Shown here in pieces: positions 51,851-59,857 of a stretch of 64,000 bases of DNA; position 1 is the stretch's first letter, and each line of letters opens with the position of its first letter. The position numbers and the translations under genes were made by a program. The notes under the pieces are model-generated. The model saw only the letters and a list, made by a program, of their open reading frames with translations, was not told where the DNA came from and did no database searches. The stretch is taken from the NCBI RefSeq assembly GCF_900199205.1, contig NZ_OBMJ01000001.1:5325001-5389000 (forward strand). The letters run 5' to 3'. The DNA comes from Streptomyces sp. 1331.2 (GTDB taxonomy: Bacteria; Actinomycetota; Actinomycetes; Streptomycetales; Streptomycetaceae).

Positions 51851-52303
51851 TCAACAATTTGTGGCGGACGAACCCCGCCACCCTACTGCGGCCGCACCCA
51901 CCCCCAGGGCCACGCACAGGGGCGAGTAGTACCGGACGTTCAGCCGCCGGAACCGGTCCGACCGCTCGGACAACTGCCCGAACAGCACCGGCCCGCCGAC
52001 CCCGCGCGCCAGCAGCACCCCGGCCACCGCCCGCACCCCGGCCCGCCGCACCCGCTCCGGCCCCACCGCCGGCAGCACCCCGGCCTCCGCCCCGACCAGG
52101 TACGCGGCCGTCCCCAACAGCCCCGCCACCGCGACGCACGCCGCCGCCGGCGGCACCCCCTCCCCGGCCCCCACCACGGTGTCCGCGAACTCCTCCGGCG
52201 TCCGCAACGGCCACGGCGTCACCGCCCACACCGCGTGCAGCGCTCCCATCGCCGCCAGCGCCCCCGCGACCACGTCCCCGGTCGCCCGCACCACACCGCT
52301 CAT
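51851..52303 (-). CDS. DUF3995 membrane protein
   Basis: A 150-residue protein with four hydrophobic segments (VVAGALAAMGALHAVWAVTP, PPAAACVAVAGLLGTAAYLV, VRAVAGVLLARGVGGPVLFG, YYSPLCVALGVGAAAVGWRG). HAVWA near the start and RFRRLNVRYYSPLC near the end are the DUF3995 pattern. ATG 52303 follows GAGGGG at eight bases; two upstream in-frame starts exist. Function unknown. Probably co-transcribed with yaaA. Confidence 0.83.
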   Translation of the reverse strand: MSGVVRATGDVVAGALAAMGALHAVWAVTPWPLRTPEEFADTVVGAGEGVPPAAACVAVAGLLGTAAYLVGAEAGVLPAVGPERVRRAGVRAVAGVLLARGVGGPVLFGQLSERSDRFRRLNVRYYSPLCVALGVGAAAVGWRGSSATNC

Positions 52304-52330
52304 CGCTCGCATCCCCTCACCCGACTCCAC

Positions 52331-52711
52331 GTGCCCCCACCGTACGAGTCCTCACACCCGGCGCCGCGGCCCACCACCCCGGCGCCCGATCCGGTGGGAA
52401 CCGACCTCGGCGGCCTGCTCTCGGCCATCGCCCGCCCCCGGGCGAGCCTGTTCGGCGGCGACGCCTACCCGGACCTGTGGTCCAAGGCGGCGGCCCTCGG
52501 TCAGAGCCTGGCCCGCAACCACCCGCTGATCGACCGCAACAAGCGCACCGCCTTCGAGGCGATGCTGCTGTTCCTGGACTACAACGGCGAGCCGTACGCC
52601 GACCCGCACCCGGACGACGCCGTGGCGTTCATGCTGCGGCTGGCCACCGGTGGGTACGACGACGCGGTCGCACTCGCTGCGAAGGATCTGAGGTCGCTGC
52701 TCGGGCGCTGA
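52331..52711 (+). CDS. Doc/Fic-fold protein, short and without a visible antitoxin
   Basis: A 126-residue protein. From residue 26 it follows the Doc toxin pattern: DLGGLLSAIARPRASLFGGD, AYPDLWSKAAALGQSLARNH, then the Fic motif HPLIDRNKRTAFEAMLLFLD and YADPHPDDAVAFMLRLATGG. The Fic core reads H-P-L-I-D-R-N-K-R: Leu replaces the usual Phe, and Arg stands where many homologues have Gly or Ala. The first 25 residues are Pro-rich and do not form the normal first helix, so the N-terminus may be replaced. No Phd-like antitoxin gene precedes it. Doc kinases phosphorylate EF-Tu; activity here is uncertain. Confidence 0.72.
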   Translation: MPPPYESSHPAPRPTTPAPDPVGTDLGGLLSAIARPRASLFGGDAYPDLWSKAAALGQSLARNHPLIDRNKRTAFEAMLLFLDYNGEPYADPHPDDAVAFMLRLATGGYDDAVALAAKDLRSLLGR

Positions 52712-52793
52712 TCCCCGCCCGGGCGCCGGGGCCCACGGCGCGTCCGGCGGGGGCCTCCGTCCGGAATCACCCGATTCGCCCTACGCTGCCTCC

Positions 52794-54257
52794 ATGCCTC
52801 GCCGAAAACTGCGCGTCAAGGCCGCCGACTCCGCCCGGATCAACACCGAGCTGACCGAACTCCGCACCCGCCTGGAGATCCACACCGAGTGGCCGGAGGC
52901 CGTGCTCGCCGAGGCGGAGGAGGCGGCCGAGCGTCCCCGGCTGCCCGAGCACGACGCCACCGACCTTCCGCTGTTCACCGTCGACCCGCCCGGCTCGCGC
53001 GACCTCGACCAGGCCATGCACCTCACCCACCGCGCCGGCGGCGGCTACCGGGTGTACTACGCGATCGCCGACGTCGCCGCCTTCGTCCGCCCCGGCGGGG
53101 CGATCGACACCGAGGCCCGCCGCCGCGTCGAGACCCTCTACTTCCCGGACCACCGCGTCCCGCTGCACCCCACCCGGATCTCCGAGGACGCCGCCAGCCT
53201 GCTCCCCGGCGAGCCCAGGCCCGCCCTGCTCTGGCAGCTGGACCTGGACGCCGACGGCGCCGTCGTCCTCGCCGACCTGCGCCGCGCCCTGGTCCGCTCC
53301 CACCGCCGCCTGGACTACCTCGCCGTCCAGCGCGCGGTCGAGCTGGGCGGCGCCGACGAGCAGCTCGCCCTGCTCGCCACCGTCGGCCGGCTGCGCGAGG
53401 AGCAGGAGCGCGCCCGTGGCGGGATCAGCCTGCCGGTGCCCGAGCAGGAGGTCGAGGAGACCCTGCACGGCTACGTCCTCGGCTACCGCGCGCCGAACCC
53501 CGCCGACGGCTGGAACGCCCAGATCTCCCTGCTCACCGGCATGGCCGCGGCCGAACTGATGCTGGACGCGGGGGTCGGCCTGCTGCGCACCCTGCCCGCC
53601 GCGCCCGCCGGCGCGTACGAGCGGCTGCGCCGGATCGCCGCCGCCCTGGACGTGGAGTGGCCACAGGCGCTCCCGTACCCGGAGCTGATCCGCTCCCTGG
53701 ACCCGGACGTCCCGCTGAACGCCGCCTTCCTCAACGCCTGCACGGGCCTGCTGCGCGGGGCCGGCTACCACGCCTTCGACGAGTCCCGCGGCCTGCCCGC
53801 GCCCGCCGAGCCGGACCACGCGGCCCTGGCCGCCCCGTACGCGCACTGCACCGCCCCGCTGCGCCGGCTCGGCGACCGCTTCGCGCAGGAGGTGTGCGCG
53901 GCGGTGGCGGCGGGGGAGGACGTGCCGGACTGGGCACGGGAGGCGCTGCCGGCCGTTCCGGCGCTGATGGCGCGCGGGGACCGCCGCGCGGGGGAGGTCG
54001 AGCGCGCCTGCGTTGACCTGGTGGAGGCGGAGCTGCTGGCGGGCCGGGAGGGCGAGGACTTCTCCGCGGTGGTCATCGACGTGGACGAGAAGCGGCCCGC
54101 CGCCGGCACCGTGCAGCTGCGCGACCCGGCCGTCCGGGCCCGCTGCGAGGCGAAGGCCGACGGCGAGGCGGGCCGGCTGCCGCTCGGCCGGGTGATCGAC
54201 GTCCGGCTGACGACGGCCGACCCGGCCACCCGGACCGTCCGCTTCGCGGCCGTGTAG
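52794..54257 (+). CDS. RNB-domain ribonuclease (RNase II/R family)
   Basis: A 487-residue exoribonuclease-like protein. The catalytic acidic cluster is FTVDPPGSRDLDQAMHL (Asp64, Asp70, Asp72). YYAIADVAAFVRPGGAID, LYFPDHRVPLHPTRISEDAA and, near the C-terminus, YAHCTAPLRRLGDRF match the RNB domain. It lacks the cold-shock and S1 domains of full RNase R, as do the shorter actinobacterial enzymes. It should degrade RNA 3' to 5'. ATG 52794 is six bases after TACGCT, a -10-like box, so the mRNA may be leaderless. No ribosome site is present. Confidence 0.92.
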   Translation: MPRRKLRVKAADSARINTELTELRTRLEIHTEWPEAVLAEAEEAAERPRLPEHDATDLPLFTVDPPGSRDLDQAMHLTHRAGGGYRVYYAIADVAAFVRPGGAIDTEARRRVETLYFPDHRVPLHPTRISEDAASLLPGEPRPALLWQLDLDADGAVVLADLRRALVRSHRRLDYLAVQRAVELGGADEQLALLATVGRLREEQERARGGISLPVPEQEVEETLHGYVLGYRAPNPADGWNAQISLLTGMAAAELMLDAGVGLLRTLPAAPAGAYERLRRIAAALDVEWPQALPYPELIRSLDPDVPLNAAFLNACTGLLRGAGYHAFDESRGLPAPAEPDHAALAAPYAHCTAPLRRLGDRFAQEVCAAVAAGEDVPDWAREALPAVPALMARGDRRAGEVERACVDLVEAELLAGREGEDFSAVVIDVDEKRPAAGTVQLRDPAVRARCEAKADGEAGRLPLGRVIDVRLTTADPATRTVRFAAV

Positions 54258-54326
54258 CGGGCGGCGCGCCACCCGTACGGTCCGTCCGGTCTCCCCGGCC
54301 GCGGCGCGCGGTGGGAAGATCGGTCC

Positions 54327-55829
54327 GTGCCCGAAGCCCTGCCCCCCACCGCCGCGCCCGAGCTCGCGCCCGGGCGCCGCCGCCGGCTGCTGGTCCTCGC
54401 GATCTGCTGCCTGAGCCTGTTCATCGTCGGCCTCGACAACACCGTGGTGAACATCGCCCTGCCCGCGATCCAGCGGGACCTGGACGCTCCGGCGTCCGGG
54501 CTGCAGTGGATCATCGACGCCTACACCCTGGTGCTGGCCTCGCTGTTGATGCTGTTCGGCTCGGTGGCGGACCGGTTCGGCCGCCGCCGGGTGTTCCAGA
54601 CCGGGCTGGTGTGCTTCGCGCTGGGCTCGCTGCTGTGCAGTCTGGCGCCGAGCCTGGAGTGGCTGGTGGCGTTCCGGGCGCTGCAGGCGGTGGGCGGTTC
54701 GATGCTCAACCCGGTGGCGATGTCGATCATCGCCAACACCTTCACCGACCCGAAGGAGCGGGCCCGGGCGATCGGCGTCTGGGGCGGAGTGGTCGGCATC
54801 TCGATGGCGCTCGGCCCGCTGCTCGGCGGCTTCCTGGTGGACGGCGCGGGCTGGCCGTCGATCTTCCTGATCAACGTCCCGGTGGCGCTGGCCGCGATCC
54901 TGCTGACCGCCCGCTTCGTCCCGGAGTCCCGCGCGCCCCGGCCGCGCCGGCTGGACCCGGTGGGGCAGCTGCTGATGGTCGTGCTGCTCGGCTGCGGCAC
55001 CGCCGCGATCATCGAGGGCCCGGCCAACGGCTGGACCTCCCCGCTGATCCTCACCCTCGCCGCGACCGCGCTGGCCGCGCTGGCCGCCTTCCCGCTCTGG
55101 GAGCGGCGGGTGGCGGAGCCGCTGGTGGACCCGCGGTTCTTCGCCAGTGCGCCGTTCACCGGGGCCACCGTCACCGCGGTCTGCGCCTTCGCCGCGCTCG
55201 GCGGCTTCCTCTTCCTCAACACCCTCTACCTGCAGGACGTCCGGCACTACGGCCCGGTCGAGGCCGGCCTGTGGACGCTGCCGATGGCCGGGATGATGCT
55301 GGTCTGCGCACCGCTGTCCGGACGGATCGTCGGCAGCCGGGGCCCACGCCTTCCGCTGGTCGCGGCCGGGCTGGGCCTCGCCGCGAGCGGGCTGCTGCTG
55401 ACCCGTCTCACTGCCGACTCCCCGTCGGGGCTGCTGCTGGTCGCGTACGCGCTGTTCGGCTTCGGCTTCGGCATGGTCAACGCGCCGATCACCAACGCCG
55501 CCGTCTCGGGGATGCCGCGCGCCCAGGCGGGCGTGGCAGCCGCGGTCGCCTCGACCAGCCGTCAGGTCGGCCAGTCGCTGGGCGTGGCGGTGATCGGCAC
55601 GGTCGTCACCTCGGCCGTGGTCGGCCCGCTCGCGGTCGGCTTCGCCCCGGCCAGCCACGCCGGCTGGTGGATCGTGGTCGGCCTCGGCAGCGCGATCCTC
55701 GTCCTGGGCCTGGTCGTCACCACCGCCTGGGCGGGCGGGACGGCCGCCCGGGTCGCCGCCCGCCTCGGCGGTGAGCCGGTGGCCGTCCGGTCCGGTGTAC
55801 GGGAGGCACCGCCCGAGCGGCTACGATGA
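54327..55829 (+). CDS. MFS transporter, DHA2 (EmrB/QacA) family
   Basis: A 500-residue, 14-helix drug/proton antiporter. LFIVGLDNTVVNIALPAIQR is the DHA2 motif D1; GSVADRFGRRRVFQTGLVCF is motif A; GGVVGISMALGPLLGGFLVD is motif C. It likely exports hydrophobic compounds; substrate not predictable. GTG 54327 has no ribosome site but lies six bases after GAAGAT, again suggesting a leaderless message. It ends 11 bases before the RNase P RNA. Confidence 0.9.
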   Translation: MPEALPPTAAPELAPGRRRRLLVLAICCLSLFIVGLDNTVVNIALPAIQRDLDAPASGLQWIIDAYTLVLASLLMLFGSVADRFGRRRVFQTGLVCFALGSLLCSLAPSLEWLVAFRALQAVGGSMLNPVAMSIIANTFTDPKERARAIGVWGGVVGISMALGPLLGGFLVDGAGWPSIFLINVPVALAAILLTARFVPESRAPRPRRLDPVGQLLMVVLLGCGTAAIIEGPANGWTSPLILTLAATALAALAAFPLWERRVAEPLVDPRFFASAPFTGATVTAVCAFAALGGFLFLNTLYLQDVRHYGPVEAGLWTLPMAGMMLVCAPLSGRIVGSRGPRLPLVAAGLGLAASGLLLTRLTADSPSGLLLVAYALFGFGFGMVNAPITNAAVSGMPRAQAGVAAAVASTSRQVGQSLGVAVIGTVVTSAVVGPLAVGFAPASHAGWWIVVGLGSAILVLGLVVTTAWAGGTAARVAARLGGEPVAVRSGVREAPPERLR

Positions 55830-55839
55830 CCACTACGGC

Positions 55840-56240
55840 GGAAGAGCCGGCCGGGCGGTCGCGACGGGTCACCAGACCCGCCGAGGAACGTCCGGGCTCC
55901 ACAGAGCAGGGTGGTGGGTAACGCCCACCCGGGGTGACCCGCGGGACAGTGCCACAGAAAACAGACCGCCCACCGCTTTTGGTGGTGGGTAAGGGTGAAA
56001 CGGTGGTGTAAGAGACCACCAGCGACCGGGGTGACCCGGCCGGCTAGGTAAACCCCACCTGGAGCAAGGTCAAGATCGGTGCCTTCGGGCGCCGTGCGCG
56101 AGTGTTCGAGGGCTGCTCGCCCGAGCTCGCGGGTAGACCGCACGAGGCTGTCGGCAACGGCAGCCCTAGATGGATGGCCGTCTCCCCGGGCCGCGCAAGC
56201 GACCCGGGTGACAGAACCCGGCGTATAGGTCGACTCTTCC
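55840..56240 (+). ncRNA. rnpB: RNase P RNA, bacterial type A
   Basis: Catalytic RNA that matures tRNA 5' ends. Conserved blocks are present in order: GAGGAACGTCCGGGCTCCAC (P4/CR-I side), GCAGGGTGGTGGGTAACGCC, GGACAGTGCCACAGAAAACA (CR-II/III), GGGTAAGGGTGAAACGGTG, TAAACCCCACCTGGAGCAAG, and ACAGAACCCGGCGTATAGG (CR-V) near the 3' end. GGAAGAG at the 5' end pairs with CTCTTCC at the 3' end to form P1. Ends are set by this helix and are accurate to a few bases. A strong terminator follows. Confidence 0.97.
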
Positions 56241-56254
56241 GTCGCCGGTTTGAG

Positions 56255-56296
56255 AAGGGCCCCCTGATCTGCAACTTCGCAGGTCAGGGGGCCTTT
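56255..56296 (+). terminator. Rho-independent terminator of rnpB
   Basis: GGCCCCCTGATCTGC pairs with GCAGGTCAGGGGGCC (one T/G wobble) around a short loop, followed by TTTTC. It is one of the few hairpins here with a real T run. Confidence 0.92.
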
Positions 56297-56433
56297 TCAT
56301 GTCTCGAAGAGCTGTAACCGCTTGCTGACTCTTCGTGCCTGTTGCGGCCTGTTCCTGGGTGTGCTGTGGCGATCGTGTGGCGGTGAGAACGGTCGAAGCA
56401 GCTGTCCAGGAGTCCCCGGTAGCCTCGTTGCGG

Positions 56434-57696
56434 CTAGCCGGCCAGCGCCTCCCCGAGCAGCGCGTACGGCCGACCGGTGAGCTGGCGATGCAGCGTCTCG
56501 GTGCGGGATCGGATCAGGCCCTCACGGTAGGCGGCCGGCAGCCGCCCCCACACCCCGGACGCCATCTCGGCAGCACCGGTCGGGTCGCCGTCGACGCGCA
56601 GGCATGCGGCGGTGTCCACTGCCAGCAGGGCTCGCGCCATTACCGACGGAGAGTCCGTGAGCGCCAGGGCGTCCTCCTGCGCCTGGTAGGCGCTGCCCGT
56701 GTCGCCCAGCAGCGTGTACGCCTGCGACAGGTGCACGAGGTGCTTCTGCTCGGGGTAGCCGAACCAGGTGTCGGCCGCCTCGGCGCCGTCCAGGCGCTCC
56801 GCCAGATTCCGCGTGTCGTCCACCGCCCGCCGGGCCCCTTCGAAGTCGCCGGAGGCTGCCAGAGCCCGCGCGGTGACGGCCGCAGCGAGTGCTCCGGCCG
56901 CCGTCGGGCCGCTCCCCGCCTCCCGCCGGGCCTGCTCGGCGATCCGAGCGGCCGCGCCAGGAGCGCCGTAGTTGAGCGGGACCATGGCGTGCCGGGCCAG
57001 CACCCACGCGATCATCCGCTGATCACCGGACTCCCGCGCGGCCTGCTCGGCGGTGGCGAACCAGCGGTAGGCGTCGCGCTGGTCACCGCGGTCGTGCTGG
57101 ACGATGGCCACCAAGCCCGCGATGCCTGCCGCCGTCCGGGCGAGGTCCGCACGGGTGCGCGCCGGGTGAGGTCGGTTCAGCACCTCTCCCAGCAGATCGA
57201 GATCACCCATCATCTCGGCCAGCACCGCCTCCGGTGCCCGGCCACGGTAGCCGCCCCGGTGCCGCTCGAACGCCGACTCCAGGTAGGCGAGATCACCCTC
57301 TCCGGATGGCCTGAGCGCTGCGGTGATCCCCTCGTGGGCCTGTGCGATGCCGGGCAGCGCGACGAGGCCGGTGGCTGCTCCTATCCCTGCTCCGATGAAC
57401 TTCCGCCTGTCCACGCTGTTGCCCTTCGTGCTGCGCTCACTCCGGTACCGCCGGGAGGCGGCGGCGGCCTCGGCCACCTGGCCCACGGTCAGACCGTAGG
57501 CGTCGGCGATCCCCTGGTACGAGGGTTTCTGCGGAATTCGCTTCTCGGTTTCCCACCGCTTGATGGTCTCCCAATCGCACCACTCGCCACTTGCGGCGGC
57601 GACTAACTCTGCCTGCTCGGCGCGTGTCTTCTTCGGGTACGCCTCGCGGATCTCCCGCAGCAGTCGGCCGATCCCGTCCGGGCTGACACCGCTCAC
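56434..57696 (-). CDS. XRE-type helix-turn-helix regulator with TPR-like sensor domain
   Basis: A 420-residue regulator. Residues 1-75 form an XRE-like helix-turn-helix (TRAEQAELVAAASGEWCDWE, IKRWETEKRIPQKPSYQGIA). A short stretch DRRKFIGAGIGAATGLVALP resembles a twin-arginine-like signal but is internal, a feature common in this streptomycete family. Residues about 150-420 are helical repeats (ARTAAGIAGLVAIVQHDRGD, then SQAYTLLGDTGSAYQAQEDA), likely a peptide- or protein-binding TPR array. GTG 57696 follows GAGAGG. It is divergent from the HATPase-radical SAM operon and probably regulates it. Confidence 0.86.
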   Translation of the reverse strand: MSGVSPDGIGRLLREIREAYPKKTRAEQAELVAAASGEWCDWETIKRWETEKRIPQKPSYQGIADAYGLTVGQVAEAAAASRRYRSERSTKGNSVDRRKFIGAGIGAATGLVALPGIAQAHEGITAALRPSGEGDLAYLESAFERHRGGYRGRAPEAVLAEMMGDLDLLGEVLNRPHPARTRADLARTAAGIAGLVAIVQHDRGDQRDAYRWFATAEQAARESGDQRMIAWVLARHAMVPLNYGAPGAAARIAEQARREAGSGPTAAGALAAAVTARALAASGDFEGARRAVDDTRNLAERLDGAEAADTWFGYPEQKHLVHLSQAYTLLGDTGSAYQAQEDALALTDSPSVMARALLAVDTAACLRVDGDPTGAAEMASGVWGRLPAAYREGLIRSRTETLHRQLTGRPYALLGEALAG

Positions 57697-57900
57697 AAGT
57701 GGCCTCTCGATCGAAGCTGACAGCGCATCAATTCTGGCCCCGTTGGCGGACCCCTGCTGGAAAATGCACCCCTTCGTGGCCCCTCTCCTGCGGCATGCCC
57801 GCGCCGTTCAATAACTAACAGCCGCCCGGCGGGAGGAATCACCGATCCCCCTCGGCTCCATGGAGGAGCGCCGGGCGGCCCCTGACCACCGGAGGCCGCC

Positions 57901-58365
57901 GTGACGACGAGGATGACGCTGCTGCGCACGAAGCACGGCCCGACCCAGGCCGGCACCGCCTTGGTGGCCACCGCACTTGACGTGCCCGCCATGCAGCGCC
58001 GCCGCTGCATGCGGCACATGCCCTGCGCCCCCGAGTCGGCGAGGAGTGCCCGACACCTGGTCCAGGAGAAGCTGACCGATTGGGGCCGTCTCGATCTGCT
58101 GGAAGATGCTCGGCTGATCGTCTCGGAACTGGTCGGCAACGCAGCCCGGCATACCGGTTGCACCCGGCTGTGTGTCGCACTCGGCCTGGACGGTGACCGG
58201 CTTCGACTGGCGGTCCGCGATTCGTCACGCACCCTGCCCGCGGTCATCAAGACCGGGGTCACCGAGACGTCCGGGCGCGGCATGGGCCTCGTCGACAGCA
58301 TCGCCAACCGCTGGGGCGTCGACGAAGCCCCGTTCGGCAAATGGGTTTGGGCCGAGATCGGTTGA
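57901..58365 (+). CDS. HATPase_c-type ATP-binding protein (anti-sigma-factor kinase-like)
   Basis: A 154-residue GHKL ATPase of the RsbW-like group so abundant in streptomycetes. The N box is VSELVGNAARHTGC, the G1 box LRLAVRDSSRTLP, and the G2-like GRGMGLVDSIANRWG follows. Asn and Gly residues for ATP binding are intact. Such proteins bind anti-sigma partners or accompany XRE regulators in developmental and RiPP-related loci. GTG 57901 follows GGAGG at five bases. It lies 78 bases upstream of the radical SAM gene in the same direction. Confidence 0.86.
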   Translation: MTTRMTLLRTKHGPTQAGTALVATALDVPAMQRRRCMRHMPCAPESARSARHLVQEKLTDWGRLDLLEDARLIVSELVGNAARHTGCTRLCVALGLDGDRLRLAVRDSSRTLPAVIKTGVTETSGRGMGLVDSIANRWGVDEAPFGKWVWAEIG

Positions 58366-58443
58366 CCCCACCAAACGCACTGCGGCAGGTGGGCCAGCAC
58401 GGCATCACATCGACCGAATACCGCTCAGATAAGGAGGGAACAC

Positions 58444-59562
58444 GTGCATGACCTGATCGCCAGCCCGTTCCTGGACGAATACCTCTTGGTGCGCCCCGGT
58501 GGCCGGGGTGGTCTCCGGCTCCCGCAGGCCGACTACGAGGAGCTGCGCGCCCACAACCCCGCTCAGGCAGCTCCCTCGTGGCTCGCGGACGCCGTGCGCG
58601 CCCAGTGGGCCGACCTGGACGTGACCGGTCGTCCTGCGGGTGACGTCCTGCTGGTCCGGCAGCCCTCCACGTGGGGCTACTCGCGAGCCAGCTGGGAGAT
58701 CAACCTCGGCTGCAACTACACGTGCAAGCACTGCTATCTCGGGCTCAAGGTCAACTCGGGCATGCCGCTCACGGACAAGCTCACCTGCCTGGGCATCATG
58801 GCCGAGGCCGGCGTCCTCTGGCTCCAGATCACCGGGGGCGAGCCCACCGTGGACCGGGACTTCATGCCTTCGTATCGCCGCGCGTTCGAGCTGGGCATGA
58901 TGATCACCGTCTCCACCAACGCCTCGTTGCTGTGGCGGGAGAACCTGCTGGAGATGTTCCGCGAGTGCCCGCCCTACCGGGTCACGGTGTCGATGTACGG
59001 GGCGAACAAGGCCAGCTACGACGAGCTGACCCAGCGGCAGGGCGCCTGGGACCTGTTCATCCAGGGCATGAACGCCGGCCGCCGGGCCAAGCTGCCGCTG
59101 CGGATGAGCATCATCGTCACCGAGGACAACGCCGCCGAGGAACAGGCGATGATCGACCTGTGTGAAGGCTGGGGGCTGGAGTACAACGTCTTCACCAACA
59201 TGACTCCGACGATCTACGGCGGGGCGGAGTCGCTGACCGCGCAGTCCAAGGAGCACCTGCGGATGCGCAAGCCGTTCGGCGGCTGCAACGCCGGACACAC
59301 CTTCTTCCACACCGACCCACACGGGCTGGTGTCCATCTGCAAGATCGGCCGTGACGACCAGATCAGTCTCCCCACCGAGGGGATCAACGGCCTCGCCCGG
59401 CTCGGCGCCATCGCCGACCGCCTCATGCTTCGCACCGGTGGATGCTCCGGCTGCCAGCTCTCCGGCGCGTGCACCGTCTGCCGGCCGCTGGCCAAGCACT
59501 ACCAGGAGGCGAAGGCACCACTCGCAAGTTACTGCCAGCACGGGATCAAGAAAGCAGGGTGA
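58444..59562 (+). CDS. Radical SAM/SPASM peptide-modifying enzyme
   Basis: A 372-residue iron-sulfur enzyme. The 4Fe-4S/SAM motif CNYTCKHC is at residues 90-97, and the SAM-binding GGEP at 131-134. The C-terminal third has a SPASM-like set of Cys: GGCNAGHTFF, VSICKIGRDD, GGCSGCQLSGACTVC and SYCQHG, able to hold one or two auxiliary clusters. Residues 1-70 (FLDEYLLVRPGGRGGLRLPQ) look like a small peptide-recognition domain. GTG 58444 follows AAGGAGGG. The next gene, one base after the stop, encodes a short Cys-containing peptide, so this is most likely its maturase forming a thioether, carbon-carbon or similar crosslink. Confidence 0.9.
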   Translation: MHDLIASPFLDEYLLVRPGGRGGLRLPQADYEELRAHNPAQAAPSWLADAVRAQWADLDVTGRPAGDVLLVRQPSTWGYSRASWEINLGCNYTCKHCYLGLKVNSGMPLTDKLTCLGIMAEAGVLWLQITGGEPTVDRDFMPSYRRAFELGMMITVSTNASLLWRENLLEMFRECPPYRVTVSMYGANKASYDELTQRQGAWDLFIQGMNAGRRAKLPLRMSIIVTEDNAAEEQAMIDLCEGWGLEYNVFTNMTPTIYGGAESLTAQSKEHLRMRKPFGGCNAGHTFFHTDPHGLVSICKIGRDDQISLPTEGINGLARLGAIADRLMLRTGGCSGCQLSGACTVCRPLAKHYQEAKAPLASYCQHGIKKAG

Positions 59563-59563
59563 C

Positions 59564-59761
59564 ATGACCGCTGTAGCTGTCGAACTCTCCCCGAGGCGTC
59601 CGCTCCCGGACGACGGCCCGGCCCAGCGCCTGCCGTACCTCACGCGGCCGATCGCGGCCCCGACCCCGCCCGTCACCGAGATCATCGCCGTCGGCGACCT
59701 GGACGACGTCATGGACAGCGTGAAGTGCTCGTGCAACGCGGGCGACGACAACCCCCACTGA
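59564..59761 (+). CDS. Putative RiPP precursor peptide for the radical SAM enzyme
   Basis: A 65-residue peptide coded directly after the radical SAM gene, with one base between them. The first half is Pro/Arg-rich (SPRRPLPDDGPAQRLPYLTR), then comes PPVTEIIAVGDLDDVMDSV, a helix-forming leader-like part, and the C-terminus KCSCNAGDDNPH with a CxC pair and acidic/amide residues. Two Cys next to the end, with Ser, Asn and Asp as neighbours, fit a target for crosslink formation. The length and position are those of RiPP precursors. I do not recognise the family with certainty. A terminator 34 bases downstream ends the unit. Confidence 0.78.
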   Translation: MTAVAVELSPRRPLPDDGPAQRLPYLTRPIAAPTPPVTEIIAVGDLDDVMDSVKCSCNAGDDNPH

Positions 59762-59794
59762 ACCACCCGCTGATCGCACCTGATCAGTAGTGCG

Positions 59795-59825
59795 CAGGCC
59801 CCGGCGCTCTCCGCGTCGGGGCCTG
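59795..59825 (+). terminator. Hairpin after the peptide gene
   Basis: CAGGCCCCG pairs with CGGGGCCTG around a loop that includes GCG/CGC pairing. It separates the radical SAM/peptide unit from the GNAT gene, which has its own -10-like box at 59846. Confidence 0.7.
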
Positions 59826-59857
59826 AGCCGTGCGGGGCTGGCGAGTAGGGTGCGGGT

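Noticed and set aside
52767-55658. A minus-strand open frame of 963 codons over the RNB and MFS genes
   Set aside because: Composition is rich in Gly/Arg/Gln/His with no domain; both genes on the plus strand are well supported.
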